Assembly (NCBI GenBank): GCA_009733575.1
Contig: ML769405.1
Span: 246,919 to 310,918 of the forward strand
DNA: 64,000 nt
Direction of reading: 5' to 3'
DNA from: Gymnopus androsaceus JB14
Lineage: Eukaryota; Basidiomycota; Agaricomycetes; Agaricales; Omphalotaceae
The notes below the pieces were generated by a model, which worked only from the letters and a program-made list of their open reading frames with translations, ran no database searches and was not told the origin of the DNA. Shown in pieces: positions 22,606 through 35,165 of this stretch. A program made the translations under genes and the position numbers. How positions within the stretch are numbered: the first letter of the stretch is position 1; every line of letters begins with the position of its first letter.

Positions 22606-23391
22606 ATGTCATCCCAAGCCAACTCTTACGAGGTGGCCCTCTTTGGCGAATTCTTCGCTAGGGATCTCAAAGCCATTCTCAATCGCATTACTCTTCACAG
22701 CGAATCTTCTCATCGAATGCACACTCGAGAAGTCGTGTTTGAACCAATAGACGCGCAACATCGAGAGATGGGCAACGAAGCGGTCCTTCTGAGGGCGAAG
22801 AAGGAGTTGACTGGGAAAGATGAAGGATGGTGAGTGCGTTGATGCTTGGCTAATAATTTGTTCTCTATCTAATAAAGTTCCATCAGGATACTATATTCCT
22901 ATCTAAAGCCAGAATCTGTCAGAGCACATCCAGAAGCGACTGTACGTCCTTGGGCAACTTGCCACTGTCGTCGGAGACGCGCTGAGTTTTGCACAAGCAC
23001 TTGGGCATTCGTATGTATCCAGTTTGATATCTCTGGCTTGCTTTGACCTTTTTTTTTTCCCCTAGTCGGCGATCGCAGATTATATAAAAGAGGATTCTTG
23101 TTCAGGCGAGGAACCCTGGTCATACAAATGTTCCAGCAAGAACAAGTGCGTGTTTCGTCGCGTCGCGTCGTAAAATGTATATACGCTTGATAATGATATT
23201 TCATTCAGGTCGATCCAACTACTCAAGAACCCATCCCTGCACATCCAGATACATTATGGGAAGTCGAAGTCAAAACCGCTACTCCCATTCAAAACACACA
23301 GGAAACTCCGCTCAGTCAGAGCATCGACGCTGTCCTCGAGGTCCAGCTGCTAATGAAGGGTTTACTCGATCTCCGACGACAAGATGTATAA
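22606..23391 (+). CDS. MED18: Mediator complex subunit 18, frame broken by one or two indels
   Basis: Med18 is a head-module subunit of the RNA polymerase II Mediator. The start MSSQANSYEVALFGEF leads into HTREVVFEPIDA, then LYSYLKPESVR and TVRPWAT, all in the order expected for the fungal family. After TVRPWAT the conserved continuation (VVGDALSFAQALGH) is found one base out of frame, explained by a single extra T near 22966. After the next intron the continuation YKRGFLFRRGTLVIQMF needs either a second extra base near 23080 or a later acceptor that would drop RRSQ. The C-terminus (DAVLEVQLLMKGLLDLRRQ) is intact and ends at TAA 23389-23391, only 37 bp from the convergent BCD1 stop. Because the gene is single-copy and otherwise conserved, I favour assembly error over a true pseudogene. 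Confidence 0.8.
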
Positions 23392-23428
23392 TCACGACTC
23401 ATCCTCCGCCGCCTCTCCTTCCGAGTCT

Positions 23429-24893
23429 TCATCTCCCCAGTCCATTCGCTCGTCTTCTTTGCCAGTCATCCGCCCAGCCACTATGGCCTTGCACATTTTT
23501 CATCAGCTCCAATAGAACCTCGTGGCTCAACTCGACCTCCTCCTCCTCGTCAGAATCCTCCAACTTGCCTCCATCCTCCTCATCGCTATCTGCATATCCA
23601 CCCAGTAGCGATAGACCATTGTTCGAAACTTCCTCCTTCTCTTCTTCTTGGTCCGATTCGTCATTGCTTCTATACCCTCCCAACAATCCCGAGATAGCTT
23701 CTTGCCAGCTTTCAGATCGATCTTTTCGGCGTTTAGCTCTCCTCTCCACATCCTTGCTCGACTCTACGAGATCCCCTCGCTCGTAAACCAGCTGCTGGCC
23801 CATTCCAAACATCCCTTGCGAATGCGTTTCCGCGTCTTGGTCGGCTACCACACCAGAGAATTCGCCCTGTGGCCATAACTCCAAGGTCGGGAATTCGACA
23901 AAGTGTGTGTTGCGTAAAGCAGCGAGAAGCGGTTCGGTAGGGATGACGCGATGGAATGCTGCTTTGGGTCGTGTGCCGGTTATGGTCAAGGAAATTGGGG
24001 ATATAGGTGCTCGTATGAAACTATCAAAAGGTGAAAACATGGTGTCGTCCTGCGAAATGGGTGTTGTCGAGCTAGTCATAGGTATTTCCTCGACGAGTTG
24101 TAAAAGCCAAGGAGGGAAAAAGCTATTGACGGACTGCTCTTCCGCTTCTGCTTCCGCATTCGCCTTTTGTTTGCCTTTGGCCTTTTTCAACTCGAGATTG
24201 CGGCGCTCCTGTACTTGATTCCTGATGATGGAAAGCAAGGAGAGGTTAAGATTGTTACGATGGGTAAACAGAGTGAACGATGATTGCTTCGACTCTCGCG
24301 GAGGATAGAATCTAAACTCGATTGTGAGATTGGCCGTTTGATTTCTATGGTTATTCAACGTTTGTATATTATGATAGATAGTTGGACAAAAAAAACGTAC
24401 TTGAAATCCCAACTCGACTGATTATGCTGTCGTCGTTCCATTCCAACTGGAAGCAAGTCCATGAATATATCCCGCATTTCGAGTTGTGCTTTTAATATAT
24501 CTCGTTTAGTTTTGGGAGGACCTCTTGGATTATTCCACCGACGCGACCTCGAGGTTTTCCTCCTCTACCGCGCCAAGTCTGATTAGTATTATGATTATTA
24601 TTCGCATAAGACCCTTTCCCTATAACCGCTCCCCATTCTTCCACCTTCCGTCCAACCTCTTCCAAATACGTGTAATCACTCATCATGGTGCCCCATCCAT
24701 ATTCTTTCAAGTTCACGAAAGCAGCCTTGTCTCGTTCACCAGAGCAGTTCATCGTGGATTTATGGCTGGATGAGCAGGGAAGAGAGCAGGTTTTGATTTT
24801 GCATCGAGGGCAGGTGTATATGGCGTAACGAGCATTGCAAATGGTGCATAAAGTACGAGAAGACCCTGGAGCCGAGCTGGCAGTCTCGGACAT
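23429..24893 (-). CDS. BCD1: box C/D snoRNP assembly protein BCD1 (HIT zinc finger), one indel
   Basis: BCD1 (human ZNHIT6) is a nuclear factor needed for box C/D snoRNP assembly. The start at 24893 is followed by a HIT-type zinc finger (CTIC, then CPRC, then CSLPC, then H and C) within residues 17-50. Next come the family strings FVNLKEYGWGTMMSDYTYLEE, here split by reading, and RDILKAQLEMRDIFM. Intron 24400-24345 joins in phase to the second exon (24344-23429). That exon contains the FRFYPP segment and a long acidic C-terminus (SDEEDGG, SDEEEEVELS). Between the Gly/Arg-rich linker and NNPRGPPKTKRD the frame slips by one base at about 24540, too short a distance for an intron. I read this as a one-base deletion, probably an assembly error. 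It is convergent with Med18. Confidence 0.82.
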
Positions 24894-25081
24894 GGTGGTT
24901 CAAGGTGAAGATTGAAGTCAAGGCGCTTAACAAGTTGGTGTGTATTACTCGAAAAAAATGCAAGGTAGCTAGATACAGCGATTTGGCAGGTACATAATTG
25001 ATAGAACTAGAGGAAAAGCGACAGGACAGTAATGGATACAAGTTATGATATCGAGAGCATGAATGGAAAATGTGATAGGCT

Positions 25082-26057
25082 TTAAATATCATCCATTCCA
25101 AAGTCAATCTCGACCTTTTCACCTGGTTTGAACGCAGGCAATCCTAACGGATATCAATCAATGAACGAAGCAGCGCACGACTAGAACAAGAAGCTCACCA
25201 AGGTATGGACAACCAGCACAACGGAATGCATCACCCAGGAAGCAATTACCGCAACTACTAGTCGCTTTTGATGCAGCCTTGGCCGCCTGTATCAATCTAT
25301 CCTTCTCTTCGCCCTGATTCACCTCTACTGCACTCCCATCGACTTTACCATCAAGCAGAACGACCTTGCTGTTCTTGAGCTCCTCCGCTTCGAGCTCAGC
25401 CAGCCCACAAGTGCAGTTCTTACAAGCCCGCTTGCGCCGAGGAGCAGACTCTGATGCAGGCTCACAAGTGGGAATTGGCCGTGCTTTGTCTGCATCGGTG
25501 AGAAGAGCATCGGGATCGATAGTAGGTGTCGACGGTGCATCTGGTGAGAGTGCCCAAAGAGCCTTCTTCTTCGCAGGGTCAGTTTTTTGGCGTTTAAGCA
25601 GACGAACGGAGCCTGCAGCCGAATGAGCAGGCTTTTGAGCGATCATCGTGGAAGAAGTGGTATTCAATAGTGTGAATCCGGAGATCGTCAAGGCAGAGGT
25701 GAGAGGAGTGAGGTCGGATGCGGATAGATTGAGAAGATGAAGAGTGCCCAGCGGTGCAAGACCAGCAAGGAGCTGGGACAGAAGGAGAGAAATGTTGGGA
25801 AGGAGGGAAAAGTACTCGGATGGAGTCAGGGTAATATGCACTGAGGCATATGTAGAAGGTGTTAATGTCGTTGCCCCATCGACTAATCTGTCGAGAAGCT
25901 GTCTCTCTACAGTCCTCGAGCCTTCTAGATCGGATATAAGTGCTTGATATTTTCCATCCTGTGCTGTGGACAAGGAGCCAATAACAAGCGCTGCACCCTT
26001 GGAAGGGACCGCGGCGGGCACTGCAGCTGGTACAATCTCTACTGCTGTAGGGGACAT
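25082..26057 (-). CDS. DRE2: Fe-S cluster assembly protein Dre2 (anamorsin/CIAPIN1)
   Basis: Dre2 works in the cytosolic iron-sulfur assembly machinery, receiving electrons from the diflavin reductase Tah18. Two exons (26057-25199 and 25143-25082) give 306 residues. The N-terminal half is a methyltransferase-like domain ([19 protein letters not shown] onwards). The C-terminal half has both cysteine motifs: CEP...CKNCTCG for the [2Fe-2S] site, and CGNC-x7-CAGCPYLG, which is the conserved C-x2-C-x7-C-x2-C motif. The last exon encodes [15 protein letters not shown], typical of the family, and ends DDI. The start [10 protein letters not shown] is preceded by an in-frame extension with no conservation. 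The frame is intact. Confidence 0.92.
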
Positions 26058-26323
26058 TTTTGTGGTTCGAGTGCAAGAGTGTGCTGACTGAGTCTGACTG
26101 ATTTTCTTCGTCATCAAATCTTCGGCCGACCAAGTGATCGGCTGGAAAAACCGATAGCCAATCCTCCTGGTTCACTCTACGGAGGTGAACATCCATTTCT
26201 TTGCGCCCAGAAGACTACTTGTCAATATGAACTTTCTCATTAAAATTTCTCATTAATCTCGTTACTTTGTTATGTACATAGTTCCAAGCTCCGATCATAC
26301 ACTGCGAAAGAAAATATCATCAA

Positions 26324-29300
26324 TCAAACGTTGCAGAACGAGCGGAGAACAACGAACCCATATGCATATTCGACTTCATCAACACCCTCTCCAGCCGCGA
26401 ATGCAGATTGTTCACGGGGAGCATGGGTAACCTCTTCCTCTTCTTCTACATCTTCATCGTCGTCCTCTAACCCAGTACCATCGTCAACATCGAGCCCGAA
26501 AGGTTTCACCGGTCGAAGACCACCTCCCGAACTCGTTCTTCTCTTGCCTGCAGGGGATCTACCAGCAGGTGATCTACCCGCTGGTGATCGTCCAGCAGGG
26601 GACTTGGGAAGTGCTGCCATGGTTTTTGGGCTCATGTGCTGAAAAAGTGCGTTGGTAAAGGTACTAGTCAACATAGCCATGGACTCACCTCCCAGTTGTT
26701 CAGATTTTCATCTACAACATCTGGATCATCACGACTTGGATCCAACCGAGTTTCGTCGCCCAAATCGCCAATAGTGACAATACTCTCGCTATCACTAATA
26801 CCATCCGCAATATCTGCTGCAAACTCTGCTGGGAAGCGTGCCCATGCAGATGTTCCGCTAAACAGAGCATCTGTTTGTTCATCTGACCATCCGAGATCAG
26901 AGATGTACTCTTCGTATTCTTCCTCAAAGCTGATGTCTTCGGGGATGTAAGGCAAGAAGATGGAGGGATCTGGAGCCTGGGAGCGGGCAGGAGGGAACAC
27001 ATCGGCATCGACGATGTTTGGGGTGCCTATCGGCCGTATAATACCTGACAGCTCGGGTCCAGGGTGAAGACCTTCAATGTGGTTGTTGGACATGCTGCCA
27101 GTTCTACGGTGCAAGGCACTATGCTGATTCGTTGTGGGATTAGGACCATATCTCTTGTTGTTGTCTAGACTGTCGTGTCAGTAAAAACACGGCCGTTAGA
27201 AGACAGACTCACAAAACTTGACAAGATGTCGCAGAGCTTGCTCCTGAGCCTGGAAATAGTAAGGTTGTTAGAAGGACAGCGAATACAAGGCAGCGCGCCT
27301 TACCGATGCGTCGGTGACATCGTCAACTTCTGTACCGGTTAACCATTCGTCACGAAGATCAGGTCGACAATTGAGGTAGATCGCAGTGATGACCTTCATA
27401 TTCGCTGTTAACGGTTAATAATATTGTTCTTCAAGTGAAATATCTTGCAACTCACTTTGCCTCCATTTGCGTCCACAGAACGGCACTTGACTCTTGATGA
27501 GTTTCAAAAGATGCAATTGAAGCATCGGGTGCTGGACCCTAAGCATTCGTTTCAATACCGCCTAATGAACATTATTGTTAGAAATGTGCGAGGAGAATCG
27601 ATCATCCACTCACTGAGCTTTTGTATTGTACAAGCATCCAGATTCGATGTGAGCGGTTCTTTGACAACTTTTGCATAATCTTGGCAAAATTAATCGTCGA
27701 GAAAAAGTTTCGCCATGAAAAATCGGTGACCATCTCAACCTCTTCTTCATGTACCTCGCCGTTAGGAAGAGTGACAGGTTTCATGACGGTATGCCGCGGA
27801 GGTTTGTTCACATTCATGGAGTCTTCGGGTCGTATCTGTTGCGAAACTTTGGAGAAGTTCAGGTAACAATACCGGAAGAAGCTACATGTGGATGGTATAA
27901 ACAAAGTGCGATCTGTCATGAAGCCTGAACACGTACTTGTTCTCCGGAGAATCCGCTCTTGAAACGAGCGCAGTGGAAACTTCCTGAAGGCCGAACATCT
28001 TGAGCAAGAGCAATAGACAATTCGTATCAAGTAAAAGTTGGCCCAGATGGTGAAATTTCATGACATCTAGACGAGCGGCCATAAGAACAGAACAAGAACG
28101 ATCAGGACGAAACCTACGAGAAACCTTGAACCACTTCAAAACAGTTAGCAATATCGCAGATACCGCTTTGGAAGTAATCTCTCTGTGACGAGTCACGTCT
28201 ATCTCATCCAGAGTCTGCGGGGGCGCGGGCTGGTCTTGCGGTGGGGCTGTATATGGACGTTAGCACCTAGACAAGTTCATTATTTTCAACTTACGCGACC
28301 CGACACCAGGAGGAAATACGGCGGATGTCGTGGATTGTGGCACATTGGTACCTGCCGAAACAGTGGCCAAAAGGAGTTTGAGCAAGACGAGAACCCATCC
28401 CGATAGGACTGGTAAAACTGAGCTCTACGTGACAGATGAGGAATGAAAAAGATTGCCAGATCAAGAAACTCACATAAATCTGTTCCACACGTTTGAGACG
28501 CATCAAATCTTCCCTCCTTTCCTTGGCTTTGCGCTTCTCACTTGATGTCTCAGCCTTCTCCAATGCAGCAGTGGCTTCTGCGATCTTGGCATCCAGTAAC
28601 GCAAGATCTGGTAACGACTCTGCAGTTTCCGCGTCTTCATTAGCACCGTCGTCTTGAGCGGAGGGATTTGTATATGTCGAGGAAGCGAATTCTCCCTCCG
28701 ACCCAGGTAGGTGCTCAAGCCCGCTCTCATGAGTCATGCAGTCCTCCCTCGTACGCCACATTTGCATAAGAGCAAGGCTGACGTACATGTGCCGATTGTA
28801 CAATTTATCCGCCTCGTCAATGGCAAAAGGAACAAGCTTAGCAGCTCTTCCTTGAGTTTTCGAAAAAGGGAACAAAAATGGGCGTGACTGGTCCGTCTGG
28901 TATTGTTGCTTTTTAGGCTTGGGACCAGGAGGTGGCGATGGAGCGGGAGTAGCCGGTTGTGGATTGGGGCGGAAGGAAGAGCCGTTATTCTGGAAGGGAG
29001 CATTGTGAGGATGAGTAGAGTGAGAGTCGTCCTCGGTGTGATAATGATGGCGAACGGGAATTGGGGAGTAAGCTTGAGCAAGTTTGGAAGCGGCCTGCAC
29101 CGAAACGGGTTGAAGGACGGGGGTCTCCACATCTGCGGGCGGTGGCTGAGGGGGAACAAAAGTTGGATATTTGACATATGTTTCTTGCCTGAAAGCTTCA
29201 ATATCCAAAGGACTCGACTTGATACGTGGTCGTAGCTATATATTAAATTCAAGTTGATGAAACAGCTGGGACGAGGTATAGACGTACATTGTTCTGCTTC

Positions 29301-30472
29301 AGGTCCTGTTGGTAGGTTGGCAAGTTCTCTAGCTAGTGCTTTGACGCGAGCATGATCTCGAATGCCACCACAGCAAGACAGAAGAGTTTTCCAAAGAAGA
29401 AGGAGAAGCTGAGGGAATTGAGAGAGCCGTAAGGATATAGATTACAGCAATTACCTTCTTTATGGGATAGCCCTTCGCGCTCTTGTCTCGAAGTCCAGAC
29501 ACCACGTTGAACAAATATACAGGCAAGGGCGGATCCAGACTCACTGAAAAGCAACTAAGTCGTACGACCATACCCTGAGGAGTACTACACTCACTGAGTT
29601 CATCTGCAAAGTCCTCGTGTCCCTTGAAAATCTCGATGAGATGGTAAAGCATCCCAAAATACACGGATATCTCTGTCAAAACCTCCTCAACGACGTCTTG
29701 CCTATCATTCGGAGAGATGTTCAATTGTGCAAGATCGGCCTCTGAGAGGCTTCTGGAAACCACCGAAAGGCTCGTCAGTGCAGTCGAGGAGCGAAGATTA
29801 GAGGACTTGCATTAAAAGATCATGTTTGGAGCTAGCAATCTTCAGAGCCTCAAGGACTGTGCTCACTCCATTCGCAGAGCGAACGAGCTTGCAGTTCTCA
29901 AAAACCCAGTGCAGTTGGTGTTCTGGGGATACAGTTTCGGCAAATGTACCTGAAATACAGTTTAGATGAACTAATGGATCTGATTTCGGGGAATTATGCG
30001 ACCTTGCACGATGTAAAAGAGTCGGCGGGCGTTTGTAAAGCGAACCAGGGCATCCTTGTGTTCCAAGCCCTCTAAAAGATATTCGACGTGAGATCTCCTC
30101 TTCTCAAGAGAACTTTTGATCCATTCTTTTTGTATTCGAGTCAGAAAGTTCAATATCACGCTGGAAATCGAAGCTTTCACGTACCATCCTTGAATGAACC
30201 TTGCCAAGCCCTCAGATTCTCTGCGACTTGCGGCATCTCAACGTAAGAGTACAGCTCATCAAGCTCGTTCATGACCGTGTCTTCATCATCGTAGTTGTAA
30301 TCGTACCACCATTGCTACAAAAAGTTGTAATAATTTGGACGATCGTAAAGAAGATTCTGACCTTTGGCTTTGGTACAGTGCCGACCATTGCCCTCAGCTG
30401 GCCTAGGGTTATGGAATCCATGATCCCTTGCTGGGTCATTCCCGAGCCACCTTCTTGAGGCTGTACATTCAT
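26324..30472 (-). CDS. FAR11: Far11/STRIP1-like subunit of the STRIPAK complex
   Basis: STRIP/Far11 proteins scaffold the STRIPAK phosphatase-kinase complex, which controls cell fusion and sexual development in fungi. The start at 30472 (MNVQPQEGGSG) leads to ITLGQLRAMVGTVPKPK, then WYDYNYDDEDTVMNELDELY, an N1221-domain beginning. Many short exons follow, with family strings in order: RIQKEWIKSSLEKRRSHVEYL, then FENCKLVRSANGVST, then YLFNVVSGLRDKSAKGYPIK, then FRPDRSCSVLMAARLDVMKF, then MKVITAIYLNCRPDLRDEWL. The C-terminus contains an acidic IPEDISFEEEYEEYISDLGW stretch, then four SPAGR/K repeats and a Glu/Asp run. The exon list was checked only at joins, not for every base. The 3' end lies 267 bp upstream of the Dre2 start, same strand. 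Confidence 0.85.
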
Positions 30473-30527
30473 TCTTGGTTGGACGCGGAGGAAGTGAGCA
30501 GGGTGGATCGTCCCACGAGGACAAAGC

Positions 30528-31632
30528 AGTGCGTGCGCGCTATTATCTTGTTCTTTTTCAAACTTTTCCGCTGTCCTTTTCTAACTTGTTAATCTGCGCG
30601 CAAAGCGACGAGGTTATCACCCATTAGAATCAAAAATTTCTAATAGCAACCTAGATGACTCTCTTCGATAATGGTCCAAAGCCCCTTATGTCAACCCAAT
30701 CGACATTTTCGACTTGTCTCTATCTGTAATTCCACTATGTTCATCAATCCAGATCTACACATCTTCAAAGTCGAAATAGATCCACATCTGCATTTATCGC
30801 TTGCTCTTTCGCGATATCGAGCTTCAAAGCTAGAAAATCATTCGGTACCTTCTACTCCACCCTGAACTGGCTTGCACCATTCCTGTGAACAATACCTTGT
30901 TCAACTGCTGGAGCCGAACAGGTAAGAGCTGGATGCTGATAGCGAGGTATGTACGATGAGGTCATGCACAGAACAATCTCTTCTTGTATCCCATATGTAG
31001 CGAGTAAGTTCTCTTAATGAATCCAACTTTTGGTATACGTCAGTGGAAGAACCTCCTCCTTCTCTGTGGATTATGCTTGTTCACTGGTCTCCCCATCTTC
31101 AGTCGCTTGTTTTTGAAGATCACGGCCTTTGTCGACTTGTAATTAGTGTTTATCCGCTTGTTCATACGCGCTAACCTCACCTCCGTTCCTCTTGATCTCT
31201 CGCGCCTGCATCGCCGACGTTATTCACTTCAACTCGCCTAAGCACAGACAATTCGATGGTTTCATCTTGGTCCATCATACCTTGCGGTATCTTATCATGA
31301 TTCATGGTGATAGGGATTATCGCTGTCCGCCTCTTAACACCAAGAATAGCGGATTGTGTGCCACCACTTTTGCAGGATGTATTGATTGGTCTGGTTTCCT
31401 GCGTGTTGCATCTAGGCGTATCTGAGCGGCCAGAAGCTGCGAAAGTTGGAAATTTCATACATTACTATGGAGTCTAATTCACTGGAGTTCAGGTCGTCGG
31501 TCGAGAATTGTCCGAGCGAAACTCACAATATCAACAGACTACAAGAATACAGTCTATCGGGCCAGTCAGCTCAAACACTTTGCGGTGTGGAACGCTCATA
31601 AATCTGGAAATTGCCTACTGAAGGATGCCGCA
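30528..31632 (+). repeat. 1.1 kb dispersed repeat, copy A (full)
   Basis: Matches 35166-35793 over its first half and 35794-36792 over most of its length, all in direct orientation. It begins near GTGCGCGCTATTAT and ends GAAGGATGCCGCA. It contains CTTCAAAGTCGAAATAGATC and GATGCTGATAGCGAGGTATG. No open frame is conserved between copies, and no transposase or terminal inverted repeats were seen. It lies just upstream of the Far11 start. Confidence 0.7.
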
Positions 31633-32385
31633 TTTCGGAGGGACTACAGTATTGATACAGTACCGCACAAGCACTATCCAACAACGAAAACGTCTCCAAT
31701 GCACCTAAATTTTCAAGACAGACACGATACACCGAAGCTCGAGAAATCGAGAGATCGAAATTAAAAAAACGGATTATAATAAAATCCAATTTGACATAAA
31801 TAGATATAGAGAACAGAAACCGGAGAATAGAGAACGGAGGTAGGCTCGAGAAATCGCAAAAAATATTAGTTATAATGAAACACAATAGAGATCAGAGCAT
31901 GGAGCAGGAGATATCATCATCATAACCCAATGTAATATATGTAGTTTGAGTGGGTCTAGGGCTAGGCGGAACTTGTTAGGCGTATGAAACGTAGTGTAAA
32001 ACTAACGCCGGGCGCGCATATCCAACGAAAGAGTTAGATTGGGTTGCGATGAAAAGCAAGGAACGTTACAACGTACAAAGTGGTGGCCTGAGTGGAATGA
32101 GTTCGACTCAACGTGTCTGCGCAGTATAAATAGACAAGCGACAAGGTCTTGACCGGGACTCGAAGCTATTCCAGTACGATTCCCAACTTAGGGTCCTTAT
32201 CTGCATTACTGTACACAGAGGGTTCGGAGGGTTCACTCCCTTGCCATAGTTTTCCAGAATATCTGGGACTTTATAGCGTAGCCGGGCTTCGTTGACTCGG
32301 TGGTACAGATGAGTGGCAAAGGAGCTCCAACCTCATTAACGAAATGCTTCAGTCAATAGGCTTTGAGAGAGAGAGAAGGCATACA
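31633..32385. other. gene-free stretch
   Basis: No gene recognised between the repeat and the F-box-like gene. The sequence around 31740-31870 is very AT-rich. Confidence 0.4.
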
Positions 32386-33270
32386 TTACTTACTCGGAGT
32401 TAAAGCTGAAGTTCCTGCTATGTATAAACGACGACTGACGCCCCAAAAGTCGTCCTCCTCGCATAAAGCATGATCATGGAAGACTGTACTACAGCTAGTG
32501 CGGATTTCACGCCCACGGACATGCAACCCATCTTTGACTTTCTCCCTGATGGCAAAACGATCAGCAATTGGATGCGACTCGTCTTTGGGGCGGTCAGGTA
32601 GGCGTCCCAGTCCTCCATATATCATGAGGTAAAATAAATCGATGATACCCCTCCATCTGCCGAGCGGGATCCAGGAATCGGAGGGGGAAGAATCGGAAGA
32701 TAGATTTAAAGAGGTTGTTTTGGGGTCGTGAATCACAAAATTGATGAACACCTTGTGTTGCTCAAGGGTTGAAGGAGGTTGACCAGCAGTGTGATCAAAT
32801 AAAATTGATAGCTCGGTATGAGCCACTTGTGGTTGACTTCCGAGACAAAATCCGAGGCAAGGGAGGAAGACCGATTGGAAAAAGAGCCGTTGAACACTTG
32901 GAAAGCACGTCCGAAGGCCAATAAAGTTTCTCATACGGAAAAAAATGCACCAAACCCTGTAGGAGTAGCTATCAACTCCCCACTCTCGCAAGTCGAGGAA
33001 GCAAATCATGGTGCGCGCGCCTGTTCTGAGGTACCGTCTATCGTATACAAGTGATTTTCCGGTGCGTATGATTTCAGCCAGATAGAGAAGATAGCTCAGG
33101 CAAGGAATGTGGATGGTGATAGAAGCGATACGAGCAAATTGAGATTTCCAAGTTCTGTTGAGCCGAGGGCAAGTTGTCATCAGGAGAATACGCTCTGCTG
33201 GATACAGGTCCGAGGACCACAGTTGTTGCAAGATTTTTTCAACAATCTCGGCTGGAAGTTGAGCAGACAT
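32386..33270 (-). CDS. F-box-like protein, unknown substrate
   Basis: A single uninterrupted frame of 294 codons from ATG 33270-33268. The N-terminus LPAEIVEKILQQLW, followed by a Leu/Met-rich helix and W, fits an F-box. It then runs RIASITIHIPCLSYLLYLAEI, a pattern seen in many Agaricomycete F-box-like genes that lack recognisable leucine-rich repeats. If it is an F-box protein it would act in an SCF ubiquitin ligase, but the target is unknown. It lies alone between repeats, in a region of lineage-specific DNA. Confidence 0.5.
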   Translation of the reverse strand: MSAQLPAEIVEKILQQLWSSDLYPAERILLMTTCPRLNRTWKSQFARIASITIHIPCLSYLLYLAEIIRTGKSLVYDRRYLRTGARTMICFLDLREWGVDSYSYRVWCIFFRMRNFIGLRTCFPSVQRLFFQSVFLPCLGFCLGSQPQVAHTELSILFDHTAGQPPSTLEQHKVFINFVIHDPKTTSLNLSSDSSPSDSWIPLGRWRGIIDLFYLMIYGGLGRLPDRPKDESHPIADRFAIREKVKDGLHVRGREIRTSCSTVFHDHALCEEDDFWGVSRRLYIAGTSALTPSK

Positions 33271-33609
33271 CTCGAGCTTATGGTGATGAAGAACAAGAGG
33301 ACTCCGCTGCGGCCCGTAATCACACGACTTTGCACAGCCACATTGGCCAAAGCGTAGCTTTTTTCCGAATCGATTTCTGCTCTGCTTTCTTCAAACGGAA
33401 ATGTAGTCGAATAGCTTCAGCCCTCTATGCCATGGAAAGAGAAAGCTTAATTCAACAATGTAGAACCTATCATATCTCAGGTCCTCCGACTTGACGATCT
33501 TGATTCTGGAATGCTGACTGCCGATCGTATTGCCCGTATAAAAGGGCCCGCGACAAATTCAAACTCTGACCAGAACTTCCAAAACAACGCTAATCTAGAC
33601 CACATCAAA

Positions 33610-35165
33610 ATGTCTACCATACGTTCCTCTAGCTCTTTTTCGTCACCTTCCTCCGAGTCACCGAGCAAACCTTTACTATCCTATGTGTCGACTGCAACCG
33701 TCCCTGCTATCGTCCCTGCTACTGTCCTCGCCCAACCTGAGGCTTCAGTTATCACGCTCAAGGCAATCCTCGAGGCTGAGCCTCTCGCTGTTGTATACGC
33801 TAAAGTAATCATTTTTTTGGATTTGGCGTTATTTTTATCTTCACTGATAATATTCTCAGAATTGTCGATGGTCATGGACGCTCTTCTTCCAACTGGTGAA
33901 TAATCATATATGCATCGACACCTTTCCTCTAGCACTGAACCCTCGTGAACCAAGGTGGCGAACTTGACCATATCATCGATGCAGCTGGAAGTTGGCATAT
34001 GGTTTTCCCTCGGTTGGTTCTGGGGGTTGCTGACGGCGCTCGCCTCAGTGCTAATCGCTCTGGCATTCCACCTGTTCGTCTCGATAAGTGCTCGTAATCA
34101 GACTATAGATGATGTCAATCTCGCCGTGAGTAACCTATTCAGCTTGACTGTTCAACTTTTACTCATTTCTCGCACAGAATTCGGTTCAAACCTTAAAAAA
34201 TGTCGCGATCGAAGTGGTTGGGGACGGTGATAGACATTCGCAGCGTTGCAAACGCCATTTATTGGGTGTGGACTCTGTGAGGGTCAAAGTGTTGATGGCC
34301 TTGAGCAGGTGTGTTTTTAAACATCATTTTACTTGGTTTTCATCCCGCTTAACGAGGTTCTCATTCCAGGATCTATAAAGCTTGTTTGAACAATGCGCGG
34401 ATGAAACAGGCGATCGTCGAACTAAAGGACCAAAACGAGGTCAACGGCCTGACTGCTTTCTTTATCACTATTCGTCAGGCTCACAAGTCGGTTGACGATG
34501 CCCTCGCTGTGACTGGCCCTAGTCCAATTTGGCGACCTCTTTCAGCTAGAGACTCAGACCGTTGTAATATCGCCTAATCTAAGTGGTAGCGGCCTCGTAG
34601 GCATGGAGTCATCTAAACCGGGCTGCCAACTCCAGATAGCACACCCTGACCTCTACGCTCTCGAGGAACTTTGGACTTATATGACTATCAACCTCGAGGA
34701 CCATAAAATCACGAATGAGCTCGAAAAGAAACAGGAACAATCTGCGTGGTCTCCTCGAAGAACTCGGCAGGGAGCTCTACGAAAAATGGATTGTCAAACA
34801 CCCAGACTTCCCTGACTCAAAGACCGAGTTCCTTGAACGTCCTTTCTTTGATGCTATTCGTGACCAGATCCTTGGCCTTGACTGGGCTTGTCTTCATGAC
34901 GAACTCAAGAAGGGATATAGGATGCTCCCCAATGCCAAAGGTTTTTCTAATCTCTGCACACTGATGGAATCTCACAGTCGCATGCTCCGTGATACGCAAT
35001 ACCACAAGGACGATGAAGTCCTCAAGGTCCTCGTTGGTCGTAAACTTCCTCCCAGATTCCGCGCTGACTTGCGCGACTGCGAAGTAGCTGAAAACCTTCC
35101 GTACGCAGAATGGAAAAAGCAAAGCCGTACCGTTGAACGTAGACGGCCACCTGGTCCCGCAGTGG
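33610..35165 (+). pseudogene. broken multi-exon gene of unknown family, truncated by repeat copy B
   Basis: Not recognised. It starts plausibly at 33610 with MSTIRSSSSFSSPSSESPSK, a Ser-rich head. Short coherent stretches follow in different frames: IYKACLNNARMKQAIVELKDQ near 34370-34440, and a clean 150-residue reading at about 34720-35165 (RELYEKWIVKHPDFPDSKTEF, then LGLDWACLHDELKKGYRMLP, then VLVGRKLPPRFRADLRDCE). Stops and phase breaks lie between them, only some removable as introns. The last reading runs into repeat copy B, where homology to the repeat begins at GTGTGTGCGCGCTAA. So the 3' end is lost or replaced. It could be an old transposon protein or a host gene. Confidence 0.35.

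Noticed and set aside
22960..22970. Programmed frameshift in Med18
   Set aside because: No slippery sequence or known family precedent, and similar one-base breaks occur in several unrelated neighbours, so a sequence error is simpler.
30315..30524. Alternative start for Far11 at 30524
   Set aside because: It is in another frame and lacks the conserved ITLGQLRAMVG sequence.
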